From Postechiella marina (GTDB lineage: Bacteria > Bacteroidota > Bacteroidia > Flavobacteriales > Flavobacteriaceae), in contig NZ_BAABCA010000002.1 in the NCBI RefSeq assembly GCF_039538365.1, positions 186,001-250,000 of the forward strand: a DNA stretch of 64,000 nt. Reading direction: 5' to 3'. Shown one piece after another: positions 34,157 to 43,400 of this stretch (its first letter is position 1; each line of letters opens with the position of its first letter). A model generated the notes under the pieces. The model was not told the DNA's origin and made no database searches. It saw only the letters and a program-made list of their open reading frames with translations. Made by a program: the position numbers and the translations under genes.

Positions 34157-35158
34157 TTAATATCTAGTAAGAATATAATCTGCAAAGTAAGCCTTGCTGT
34201 CCATTATTTTATTATTGATTACAAAATTGGCATTTAATATTATTTGATTAATGAGTGTATCGTTATATTTTCTAGAAATTTCGGTGTGTATTTTTTCGTC
34301 TTTAGCAAAACTATAAGATTTACCAATAGCCTTTATTTCTACCGTTTGGTTTATTGTGCTTTTTATAAAGCTTTTGGCAACCCCTGTTTTTTCGTTGTAT
34401 TCTGGGTGGTGTTTAAAATAATTTAAGTTAAAATTTGCTCCTAACTCGTTATTCATTCTATCTAATAAATTAAGATTAAAACTTGCAGTTACACCTTTAC
34501 TGTCGTTATAGGCAGGCAATACAATGGCTTCTGGTTTTATTAAATCGACACCTAGCAATAGTTTATCGCCTTTTTGTAAATTATTACCTAACTTACTAAT
34601 AAAACTAGAGGCTTGCTCGTCGGTCATATTACCAATATTAGAGCCTAAAAACAAAACAACTTTGGGTTTCTTACTCTGTTTTAGCGAGTTTAACACCTCA
34701 AAATAATCGCCTTGTTGTGTTTTAACCGATACATTAGGCATGTCGTTGTTTAAATCTTTTTCTAAAAGCGATAAGGCATTTAAAGAAATATCTATAGGAA
34801 AATAATTGAATTTATAATTTTTACTATCTAGTGTTTTTAATAATTCTTTTGTTTTTAATCCGTCTCCTGCACCAAGCTCAATAAGTTCGAAATAACTATT
34901 AGAATCGATATTAAAAGCTTCAATAAGTTGCTCTGTTTTATTTTTAAAAATATCGAACTCACTTCGAGTTAAATAATACTCTGGCAAATTCATTATTTCA
35001 ACAAAAAGTGCATCTCCTTTTTTATTATAAAAATATTTGGATGGTAATGTTTTTTCAATTTTATCGAGTCCTTTTTCTACATCATCCCGAAAAGTATTTA
35101 TTAATATTTCCGCTTCATTTATATCTTTTTCAATCTTACTTTTATATAATTCTATCAT
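34157..35158 (-). CDS. egtD: L-histidine N-alpha-methyltransferase
   Basis: EgtD transfers three methyl groups from SAM to the histidine amino group, giving hercynine. The 333-residue protein has the SAM motif LIELGAGDGLKTKELL near residue 90, FLGSNIGNM near 155, LLLGVDLIKP near 185 and the C-terminal HTEISRKYN segment, all of the EgtD/Methyltransf_33 family. It starts in the base after the egtB stop codon, so the two are translated together. The product would feed EgtB. Confidence 0.9.
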   Translation of the reverse strand: MIELYKSKIEKDINEAEILINTFRDDVEKGLDKIEKTLPSKYFYNKKGDALFVEIMNLPEYYLTRSEFDIFKNKTEQLIEAFNIDSNSYFELIELGAGDGLKTKELLKTLDSKNYKFNYFPIDISLNALSLLEKDLNNDMPNVSVKTQQGDYFEVLNSLKQSKKPKVVLFLGSNIGNMTDEQASSFISKLGNNLQKGDKLLLGVDLIKPEAIVLPAYNDSKGVTASFNLNLLDRMNNELGANFNLNYFKHHPEYNEKTGVAKSFIKSTINQTVEIKAIGKSYSFAKDEKIHTEISRKYNDTLINQIILNANFVINNKIMDSKAYFADYILTRY

Positions 35159-36307
35159 CTATTTAGCTAATCTTATTCCCGTAAATTGCCATCTTTTGTT
35201 AGGATCAAAAAAATTACGATATGTTAATCTGCTATGATTATTAGAAGTTGCTACAGAGGCACCTCTTAAAACCATTTTATTACTCATAAACTTCCCGTTG
35301 TATTCGCCAACAGCCCCGTTTTCTTTTATAAATTCTGGATAAGGTAGGTAAGCACTATTTGTCCACTCCCATCGTTTTCCCCAATCTAACTGTTTTGCTG
35401 CTATTTCCCACTCAAACTCTGTTGGCAACCTCATACCTTTCCACTCTGCAAAAGCATTAGCTTCGTAATAATTTATATGGCATAAAATGGCGTTTACATC
35501 TACTTTTTGCAAACCTGCAAGTGTATAACTATGCCATTCGTGGTTAATTTTATGCCAATACATTGGCGAATTAATATTATTGGTATTTACCCAAGCCCAA
35601 CCTTGATCTAGCCATAAATTAAAATTAGTATAGCCACCGTCTTCTATAAAAGCAATAAAATCGCCATTGGTTACCAAGTGGTTATTTATTTCAAAATCGT
35701 TTACATAAACCTTATGCACACCCAATTCGTTATCGTAACAAAAACCATTTTCCTGGTAACCAATACTATAAACACCAGCATTTATTTTTACACTTTGATT
35801 TGTAGTATTCTTATCTTTTACTAAATTGAAGTTAGCATTTAATTGGGGTAAAATAGGGTTATGGCCAAGCATGTATTTTACATCTGTAATTAACAGTTCT
35901 TGGTGTTGCTGCTCGTGGTTTAAACCTAAAACAACCAAATCTATAATCTCTTTACTAGAAGTATGAGTTAACAAGGCTTCCATTTTAGCATCGACATATT
36001 TTCTGTATTCGAAAATCTTATTAATACTTGGTCTAGACATATTACCTCTATTATTTTGTAATATTCTTTCGCCTACATTATTGTAATAACTGTTAAAAAG
36101 AAAATTGAAATTAGAGTTAAACTCGGTATAATTTTCTGAGTACTTTTTTAAAATAAAAGTTTCGAAAAACCATGTCGTGTGTGCTAAATGCCATTTGGGA
36201 GGACTTGCAAATTGTACGACTTGAATAGCGTAGTCTTCTATTTCTAGATGATTACAAAAGCTTACTGTTTCTAACCTAACTTGCTTATACTTTTCGTTAA
36301 GATTCAT
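35159..36307 (-). CDS. egtB: Ergothioneine biosynthesis sulfoxide synthase EgtB
   Basis: EgtB is a non-heme iron enzyme that joins hercynine to the sulfur of cysteine or gamma-glutamylcysteine with O2. The 382-residue protein has an N-terminal DinB-like domain with the iron-binding histidines His43 (HLAHTTW), His131 and His135 (HEQQHQELL), and a C-terminal FGE-sulfatase-like domain with RLPTEFEWE. There is no egtC or egtA nearby, so direct use of cysteine is more likely, but the sequence does not settle this. No egtE-type lyase is in the window. Confidence 0.9.
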   Translation of the reverse strand: MNLNEKYKQVRLETVSFCNHLEIEDYAIQVVQFASPPKWHLAHTTWFFETFILKKYSENYTEFNSNFNFLFNSYYNNVGERILQNNRGNMSRPSINKIFEYRKYVDAKMEALLTHTSSKEIIDLVVLGLNHEQQHQELLITDVKYMLGHNPILPQLNANFNLVKDKNTTNQSVKINAGVYSIGYQENGFCYDNELGVHKVYVNDFEINNHLVTNGDFIAFIEDGGYTNFNLWLDQGWAWVNTNNINSPMYWHKINHEWHSYTLAGLQKVDVNAILCHINYYEANAFAEWKGMRLPTEFEWEIAAKQLDWGKRWEWTNSAYLPYPEFIKENGAVGEYNGKFMSNKMVLRGASVATSNNHSRLTYRNFFDPNKRWQFTGIRLAK

Positions 36308-36372
36308 TTTAGTTTAGATTTCTATATGTTGGGCTTATTTTTATCTAAAATAAAATATTTTAGCTTATAAGC

Positions 36373-37101
36373 CTATTCTAATCCTTTTTTATCTGGGTTC
36401 CAGAATGGTTTTGTTTTAATTTGCTTTGTATTCCAGTTTAACTCTTTTCTAAAATACTGATTTAATGCAACACAAACCCTACTATCTCCTGCAAGGTAAA
36501 CCATTTTACGCCCTTTCATTTTTGGTATAATTTCTTTAATCAACTTTATAATCGCTATTATAGGGTTTTGTTCTAAGCTATAAAAATTAAAAGGTTTGGC
36601 ACCATCTACATCTTCAAATAAATCATTTTTGTTTTTGGTATAAATAATACTCTCTACCTGTTTTGCCTCTGGTAAATTTCTATTCAAAATATATAAATGA
36701 GATAATGCAGATAAATCTCCAATCATTAAATAACTATCTGCAGTTTTATCAATTAAAAAATTTCCTTTTTTCCATTTAAAATATACAACATCGCCTACCT
36801 TACAATTCGCAACCCATTGAGCACCAACACCATTACTTTCTGTCGCTATAGCAATATCTAAGCGACCTTCTTTTTTATTAATATTCCAAACGCTATAACT
36901 TCTTACTTTGTCTTTAAAACTTATACTCCCATCACCTATTCCTATACCTAAACGCAAAAAGCATCCTGGTGTAAACTCTGCTTTTTTTATACTTTCGCTT
37001 TTAAGTTGAATTTTAAAAACAGACTCTGATAGTTTTATTTTTTTAAGAATAGTAGCCTCATCTAAAACTACTTTTTTCAAAACATTTTCAATTAATCCCA
37101 T
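36373..37101 (-). CDS. FAD-binding oxidoreductase of the siderophore-interacting protein type
   Basis: The 242-residue protein has an N-terminal flavin barrel with RSYSVWNIN (the RxYS/T FAD motif, near residue 67), then a segment YLMIGDLSALS and a C-terminal NAD(P)H domain with VYLAGDSRVC. This is the layout of siderophore-interacting/ferric-chelate reductases. It lies 5 bases after the heme-membrane protein gene, suggesting a membrane-plus-flavin electron-transfer pair. The electron acceptor is not known. Confidence 0.8.
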   Translation of the reverse strand: MGLIENVLKKVVLDEATILKKIKLSESVFKIQLKSESIKKAEFTPGCFLRLGIGIGDGSISFKDKVRSYSVWNINKKEGRLDIAIATESNGVGAQWVANCKVGDVVYFKWKKGNFLIDKTADSYLMIGDLSALSHLYILNRNLPEAKQVESIIYTKNKNDLFEDVDGAKPFNFYSLEQNPIIAIIKLIKEIIPKMKGRKMVYLAGDSRVCVALNQYFRKELNWNTKQIKTKPFWNPDKKGLE

Positions 37102-37106
37102 TGTAA

Positions 37107-37736
37107 TTAAGGTTTAGCTATTTTTCTGTTTTTTCGAAAATTTATAATCTTATTTTTTATAAACGGGACTCTAACAACAAAACCAAGACTTACAACGATA
37201 GCATAAATTAACCATGTTTTTTCTAAAAGTACAACGTGTAATAAACTTAGAAAAATAACTACATAAGCAAAGCTTTGTAGTTTTTTCCAATTAACTTTTA
37301 AAAGTTTCATAGACTTTCTATTTGATGTAAAAAGTAACGGGACTAAAATTAAAACAGCAATAAAACCTGCTATATAATTAACTTGAGTAAAGGTTTCTAA
37401 AAAGCCTTCGGCCCAAATAAAAATTAAAAAATGTAGTAAACTCCATAGGGCAGTCGCAATACCCATAGCCTGCCTTACAAAAAGATTTGTTTTTCCAAAA
37501 ATTATAAAAACAGGTGTTAATGTTAAAACAGCGGTCATCCATCTTATGGCAAACTCTCCAGAAACATGATAAAGCATTTCTATTGCAGATTTGCCCTGGC
37601 CATCTGCTCGCTGGTTTAAGGTTATTAAAAACCCATTAGAAACATCGATATTAATCATATTAAAAATAACCAACATTGGCAATGTGGCCAATATGGAAAC
37701 AATTATCCAACCGTAATTTCTTTTTATAAAACCCAT
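37107..37736 (-). CDS. MsrQ-like ferric-reductase membrane protein
   Basis: The 209-residue protein has six hydrophobic segments and aligns by eye with MsrQ (YedZ), the heme b subunit that feeds electrons to the periplasmic reductase MsrP. The blocks FAIRWMTAVLTLTPV, ALWSLLHFL and FLSLLHVVLL keep two of the heme-ligand histidines. In the MsrQ segment W..LH.F the His is replaced by Gln (WKKLQSF). No msrP gene is present. It may use another heme arrangement or partner. Confidence 0.75.
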   Translation of the reverse strand: MGFIKRNYGWIIVSILATLPMLVIFNMINIDVSNGFLITLNQRADGQGKSAIEMLYHVSGEFAIRWMTAVLTLTPVFIIFGKTNLFVRQAMGIATALWSLLHFLIFIWAEGFLETFTQVNYIAGFIAVLILVPLLFTSNRKSMKLLKVNWKKLQSFAYVVIFLSLLHVVLLEKTWLIYAIVVSLGFVVRVPFIKNKIINFRKNRKIAKP

Positions 37737-37743
37737 AAAATTT

Positions 37744-38121
37744 TTAATACATGTTGTTATTATTTAAAGACTTTGCTGGTATTTGCTGTATACTATCCCA
37801 ATGTTCTACAATTTTCCCTTCTTTGTTAAAACGAAAAAAGTCCATAGTTACATACTCATCATTATCTGGCCATATTTGATGCGTGTGTAAAGCTACTAAG
37901 TCGTTTTGTGCAATAGAGCGCACAAACTTAATAGACTTAACAGGGTACGCTTTGTGCATACGATCAAAATAATTTATAAAAGCTTCCGGGCCATCTGCTA
38001 CTAAAGGGTTGTGTTGTATATAAGTTTCGCCAACATACAACTTTACCGCTTTAGTTGGGTTGCCCTCGTAAGCCATTTTATAGAAAGCAATTGCATTTTT
38101 TTTATTTTGATCTAAGTCCAT
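37744..38121 (-). CDS. SnoaL-like / NTF2-fold protein
   Basis: The 125-residue protein has the SnoaL-like polyketide cyclase pattern: AIAFYKMAYEGNP near residue 10, YIQHNPLVADGPEAF near 33, and a C-terminal sheet ending HWDSIQQIPAKS. Such proteins form a small alpha+beta barrel with a pocket. The true substrate is unknown; members rarely act as cyclases outside polyketide clusters. It sits 7 bases before the membrane protein gene. Confidence 0.8.
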   Translation of the reverse strand: MDLDQNKKNAIAFYKMAYEGNPTKAVKLYVGETYIQHNPLVADGPEAFINYFDRMHKAYPVKSIKFVRSIAQNDLVALHTHQIWPDNDEYVTMDFFRFNKEGKIVEHWDSIQQIPAKSLNNNNMY

Positions 38122-38124
38122 AAT

Positions 38125-38319
38125 TTAGTTTAATTTTAGTTCTTCTAATTCCTTTTCTAAAGCTTCAGCCTTTTCTTTAAACTTTTGCATTGCATTTTTA
38201 AGTTGCCCCACTTTTTTTAACAATTCCTCATCTTGAAGTGCTTGGTAAGTTGTTACTCCACTTATCTCTTTTATTTTAGATTTTCCGCCACATGTTGGGC
38301 ATCTTGCTACTTGACTCAT
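38125..38319 (-). CDS. Small CxxC plus coiled-coil protein
   Basis: This 64-residue protein has CPTCGG at residues 7-12, half of a zinc-ribbon knuckle, followed by a short linker and a Lys/Glu/Leu coiled coil (about residues 33-62). With only one Cys pair, metal binding would need a dimer. No family is recognised. It fits between the O-methyltransferase-like gene (4-base gap) and the SnoaL-like gene (3-base gap), so it is a true operon member. Confidence 0.65.
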   Translation of the reverse strand: MSQVARCPTCGGKSKIKEISGVTTYQALQDEELLKKVGQLKNAMQKFKEKAEALEKELEELKLN

Positions 38320-38323
38320 AATA

Positions 38324-38956
38324 CTACTTTGTTACTATTAAAGCTACTTTACCTCCAAACTTGGGTAGTAGCTTATATTTTCCTGTTGCTTTAATTATTT
38401 TTAAAAATGTTTGAGATTCCAACATATCTGCATTATCTACATAAACTATAGTTTTACTGCTAAAATTATGCTCTAGCATTTTAAATAATGGCAAATACAA
38501 ATTTTTCCAACCATCTAACACCAACAAATCTATTGGTGCGTTATAATTTTTTAAAGTCTCTATGGCATGACCCGTTTTAACCTGGATAAGGTTATTAACA
38601 CCTGCTTTTTTAAAATTAACTATTGCTCTTTTTACTTTAGACTCTATTAGCTCTGTGGTAACAATATGACCACCTGTATTTAAAACACCTTGAGCTAAAA
38701 ACAATGTAGATATACCAAACGAAGTACCAAACTCTACAATATTTTTTAAATTATTATCTCTAATAAGCTCTACTAAATACTCCCCTTGTTTTTTTGATAT
38801 TGATAAATAAACATCTTTAAAATCTTTAGGTGTAATAGATGTTTCGGCTCTGTTTACAAAAAGCTCGTTTACAATATCTCTATCGTTTTTAGAATCGTTA
38901 AATAACTGATTTAAAACCAAATTTATTTGGTTAATTTCAATTTGTTGTACTACCAT
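38324..38956 (-). CDS. O-methyltransferase-like SAM-dependent methyltransferase
   Basis: The 210-residue protein has the SAM motif I IVEFGTSFGISTLFLA near residue 75, an acidic residue after it (TTEL), and LLVLDGWKN near 145, as in class I O-methyltransferases of the catechol/caffeoyl-CoA group. The metal-binding residues of the metal-dependent enzymes are not obvious. ATG 38956 is chosen over TTG 38983. It is the first gene of the eight-gene minus-strand operon. Confidence 0.75.
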   Translation of the reverse strand: MVVQQIEINQINLVLNQLFNDSKNDRDIVNELFVNRAETSITPKDFKDVYLSISKKQGEYLVELIRDNNLKNIVEFGTSFGISTLFLAQGVLNTGGHIVTTELIESKVKRAIVNFKKAGVNNLIQVKTGHAIETLKNYNAPIDLLVLDGWKNLYLPLFKMLEHNFSSKTIVYVDNADMLESQTFLKIIKATGKYKLLPKFGGKVALIVTK

Positions 38957-39116
38957 ACTACTTAAACCTATTATACCTTGCAAAGGTGGAACTATTCATC
39001 TTTTAAAAAATTATCAAAATGAGGTTTAAAATGGTAAATGTGTACCTTCATTTATTATGTGTAATAAATTTGATTTGACAACCACTTTACTAACCACATC
39101 AAAATAAAATTTAATT

Positions 39117-39440
39117 CTAACTTTGCTTTTTTAGATGATCTATAATTCCGCTTTTAAAAACTGTTATTAAAGGTCTTTCTTGCTTGTTTTAGTAACCTAG
39201 TATTATAGAAGTATGCACCATCATTTTTTCGAAATCGAACACTATAGTTAAATAATTTTTTATAACCGTTTCATGCCAATTAACTAAATTAAAGATGGTC
39301 TCCAATTTTACGAAACTTATAAAGGTATATTGCTATTTCTTTTTCCTTTTCTAGAACCTGTAAGCCATTGGTATTTTGCCTTACCATCGTTAAATTCCAT
39401 ATGGATTGCGCTACCACTTTGATACAGAAAATGGTAAATT
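39117..39440 (-). pseudogene. Decayed MoaF-like (lipocalin-fold) gene
   Basis: Between the AraC gene and the operon, the minus strand carries clear protein sequence broken by frameshifts and a stop. One frame gives IHMEFNDGKAKYQWLTGSRK (about 39400-39341). Another then gives LVNWHETVIKNYLTIVFDF and HTSIILGY, then a TAA, then TVFKSGIIDHLKKQS before a final TAG at 39119-39117. The W-H-E and V-F-D-F pattern resembles MoaF/phenolic-acid-decarboxylase-like proteins. I see at least one shift near 39320 and an in-frame stop. The start is missing. The family name is tentative; the decay is well supported. Confidence 0.6.
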
Positions 39441-39451
39441 TGAGAATAAAG

Positions 39452-40318
39452 CTATTGCAACTCTATTTTAAATTGTTTAGGCGTGGTACCCGTATGCTTT
39501 TTAAAAAATTTAGTAAAGTTTGTTACCTCATCAAAACCAATGGCAAAGCCTATTTCTTTTAGGCTGTGGTTAGAGCTTGCCATTGCTCTTTTTGTTTCTA
39601 GAATTACAAAATTATCTATAAAATGTTTGGCTGTATTTAAAGTAAACTCTTTAACTACACTATTTAAAAGTTTAGTAGATATAAATAACATACTAGCATA
39701 ATCTTTTACATTTCTTGTTTTAGTATAATTAGACTCTACCAAGTTTTTAAATTGAATAAACAAATTATAATTTTTAGAATTATTGTTTTGAAAATTACTC
39801 GTGTTAGTTTTTCTTTCTAATCTTAGCAAATACAAATCTAATAGTGCAGCTACAATATTTTTTTGGGCATAGACATTTTCTGTTTTAACCTCTTCTAAAA
39901 GTTGACTTAACATAGCTTCGTTACCCGCTTTATTATTAGAAATTGGCGATGTTATATGATAATTATATAAATGAGAAATTATATTTATTGATGATTTAGA
40001 AAAATAATTTAGTACAAAATCTTCTGTAAAAACAATTAAAAAACCTTCGTATTTAGCTTTTTTTTGAAACGCATGTATTTGTCCTTTTGCTATTTTAAGA
40101 ACCGTTCCCTCCTCTAAGTTATATTCTTTTAAATCAATTTGATGTGTCCCTTCCCCTTTAGTAACAATAAGCAAAGCAAAAAAAGAAATTCTGTGAGGCG
40201 CAGTTGGATCATGATCTTTAATTGCATTTAACCGTATAAATAATTTAGATAGATTTAATAACTCAAAATCTTTTGTCTGATTTTCGCTTTGAAATGATAT
40301 ATTGGGTATATTTTTCAA
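39452..40318 (-). CDS. AraC-family transcriptional regulator
   Basis: The 288-residue protein has an N-terminal cupin-like sensor (about residues 30-110, FALLIVTKGEGTHQIDL) and a C-terminal pair of helix-turn-helix motifs with FAIGFDEVTNFTKFFKKHTG and TTPKQFK. It lies upstream of the MoaF-like pseudogene and the egt operon on the same strand and may regulate the remnant or the operon. The ligand is unknown. Confidence 0.85.
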   Translation of the reverse strand: MKNIPNISFQSENQTKDFELLNLSKLFIRLNAIKDHDPTAPHRISFFALLIVTKGEGTHQIDLKEYNLEEGTVLKIAKGQIHAFQKKAKYEGFLIVFTEDFVLNYFSKSSINIISHLYNYHITSPISNNKAGNEAMLSQLLEEVKTENVYAQKNIVAALLDLYLLRLERKTNTSNFQNNNSKNYNLFIQFKNLVESNYTKTRNVKDYASMLFISTKLLNSVVKEFTLNTAKHFIDNFVILETKRAMASSNHSLKEIGFAIGFDEVTNFTKFFKKHTGTTPKQFKIELQ

Positions 40319-40430
40319 ATTATTAATTTCTATTTAATTGATTTTGATTAGTTTTTAAATACTACATACGACTTTAAACGAAGTTAATTTAAATTGTTTA
40401 TAACGACAAGTTGCTACTATGCCATTAAAT

Positions 40431-40460
40431 AAAAAACCAACCTAAAGCGGTTGGTTTTTT
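40431..40460 (-). terminator. Terminator after the CheB-CheR hybrid kinase gene
   Basis: AAAAAACCAACC, loop TAAAGC, GGTTGGTTTTTT is a perfect hairpin with A and T tracts 20 bases after the stop. Confidence 0.85.
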
Positions 40461-40479
40461 ATTCTTTACTTATAAACTT

Positions 40480-43400
40480 TTAATCAATCCATTTATCAAG
40501 AATTTCGTACAACTCTTCTTTTATTACAGGTTTAGAAAGAAAACCTACACAACCTCTTTTAAAACAATTTTCTCGCTCTTCTGGCATAGCATAAGCTGTT
40601 TGCATAATAATTTTTACATCTGGATTTATCTCTAACAATCTATCCATAGCTTCGAGGCCATTCATTTCTGGCATCCTTATATCAAGTAATACAACATCTA
40701 TATTAGAATGGTTTTGATATAGATTTATAGCAGATTTTCCTGTATTTGCAAAAAGAACATTGGCTCCAGTCTTTTTTAGTACTATTTTAAATAACAACTG
40801 TATTAAAGTATCGTCTTCTGCAATTAAAATAGTTTTATCTTTTAAAAAATTTTTACCTGCAAATACCTTATTATTTCGTTTTACATTTTTAAGTTTTGTT
40901 AATTTTAAAGGAATTGTAAACTCAAAACATGTGCCTTTTTTTAATTGAGATGACACCGTAATATAGCCTCCAAGTAATGTTACAATACCCTTACAAATAG
41001 AAAGTCCCAAGCCTGTACCACCATACTTAGCATTGTTTTCGTAATTAACCTGTTTAAAACGCTCAAATATTTCTTTTTGTTTATTTTTAGGAATCCCCAT
41101 ACCCTGATCTTTCACAAAAAATTTAAGGTTATCGTGTTCTATTGTATAACCAAAAGAAATTACTCCTTTCTCAGAAAACTTTAACGCATTGTTTAGTAAA
41201 TTAGAAATTACTTGCTGTAATCGCTGACTATCTGTAATAATTACCAAATCTTTATGTGCTTCTGGTATTTCTGCTTTTATAGTAACTTGTTCTTTATTTT
41301 TAGCTTTCTTTAATTGGTTGTATGTAATTTCTAAATTATTTATAAGGTTAGAAATATGACAATCCTTATAAATCATTTTTATTTCGTTAGACTCTATTTT
41401 GGCAACGTCTATTATATCATCAATTAAATTTAACAATTGTTTAGAGCTTCCGTCAATAATTTCTAAATACTTAATTCGTTCTTCTTTAGATAAATCGTCG
41501 TTTCTTAAAAGCTCAGAAAAACCTATAACACCATTCATAGGTGTTCTTATTTCATGGCTCATATTAGCCAAAAAGTAATTTTTATGAATATTTGCTATTT
41601 CTGCTTCCTTTTTAGCTTTAATAAGCTCTTCTTCGTATCGTTTTTTTTGTGTTACATCTTGTACTGCACCTTTTAAAGCTATAATATTTCCATTTGCATC
41701 TTTTACAGCTTCTCCCATAGTATTAAGCCAACCTTTCTCTCCATTTTTCCTAACCATTTCTAATACCAAATCGTAAGGCTCTCCTGTTTTTCCAGCAGTT
41801 TCTACAGCCTTAGATAGTAGGCCCCAACTATCTTTTGTAAACAATTTTTCATGTTCTGGATAATCTGGTACAGGCTTAGTGTGGTCAAAACCATAAATTT
41901 TATACAACTCTTTTGTCCATCTTACTTTACTAGAATGTATATCAAAATACCAACTGCCCACATGAGTTATTTCTTGAGCCCGAGTAAGTTCTGCCTGACT
42001 TGCAACCAGAGCTTGCTCTTTATTTTTTAGCTCTGTAACATCTGCAAATGTAGCTGCAAACTCGCCCTTAGCTGGCGAAAACAAGTTAACTTGATAGTGC
42101 TTGCCATCTTTAGTCACGTATTCTTTTATAGACTGTTCTTTTCCAGAAATTGCAGTTTCGCCAAAAGTAGAAATCCAATCTGTTGGATCGTCATTTATAT
42201 ACGGTAAAACATCTAACAATCTATAATTTACAAATTCTTTACTTTTTAAACCTATAAGCTTTTCGTAAGCCGGGTTAGCATCAATATAAACCCAATCTAT
42301 AGGAGCGCCTTCATTATCCGTAATTATTTCGCCATGCATAAAACCTTCATTTAGGTGTAGAAATAAATTTTTATATCTTATCTCAGAGGTTTTAAGCTCG
42401 CGCTCTGTATCTTTTAGTTTATTTATGTTATTTAAAGTTATTACCAAACCATTTATTATTTTGTCTGCAGTAATAAATGGGCTAACTCTAAATAGATAAT
42501 AATTACCATTTTTATCGCGTAATTGCTTTTCTATAGTAACAAGTTTTTCTAAAACCAACTTAGAGTCTTCAAGAATGGTTATTCTAGTTTCTTCGTTAAA
42601 ATTTGATGTAAAACTGGAAATTGGTCTACCATAATCTGATTCGTGCAAATTAAAAATATCTTTAAGAGCAGGAGTAAATTTTCTAATTTGTAAGTCTGTA
42701 TCTAAAAACAGCGTAGCAATTTCTGTGTTATCTAGTAAATTAGTTACATCATTACTTAGGTTGGTAAGCTCTTTATTTTTTTCTTGCATTTCTGAGTTTA
42801 CCGTATACAATTCTTCGTTTACAGACTGAAGCTCTTCGTTGGTACTCTGAAGTTCTTCATTTGATGCCATTAACTCTTCGTTAGACGATTGTAACTCTTC
42901 GTTGCTCGTTTCTAATTCTTCAATTACATTTTGTAATTCTGTTTTAACAAATTTAAGTTCGTTCTCTAAATCTTCTAATCTCTGGTTTGAAACCTCATTA
43001 ATATCTATATTTTTTACAACAATTGAGTTACTATCTTCTATAACTCTATCGTTTGTAAATTCAATTAAATAACAACCATTTAAATTATCGTCTATATTTG
43101 GTTTATGAAACTTTAAATCGAACGAAAAACTTTCGGTTTCCGTTTTATTTTCAATATCTTTAATAATAACATCCTGACTTTCGGTTTCAAGTCTTCTAAC
43201 ACCGCTTCGTATAAGCCTAGCAATATCTGGATTTACAATTTTTAATAAATTATTCTGAAAAACACCTTCGCTATGCGACAAACGTTTACCTGCGTCTCCT
43301 TTAATAAAAAGGATATTAAAATTTTTATCGATAAATATTGATGCAGGACTAAACTTTTTACTTAAATACTTATGAAATATTAGTTCTGGACTTTCTTTTG

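Noticed and set aside
39031..39440. AAAATGGTAAAT-type repeats near 39029 and 39428 as operator sites
   Set aside because: Only two short A/T-rich matches about 400 bases apart, one of them within the pseudogene; not distinguishable from chance.
39368..39562. 64-codon plus-strand frame
   Set aside because: It lies opposite the end of the AraC gene and the MoaF-like pseudogene, both of which have better coding evidence on the minus strand.
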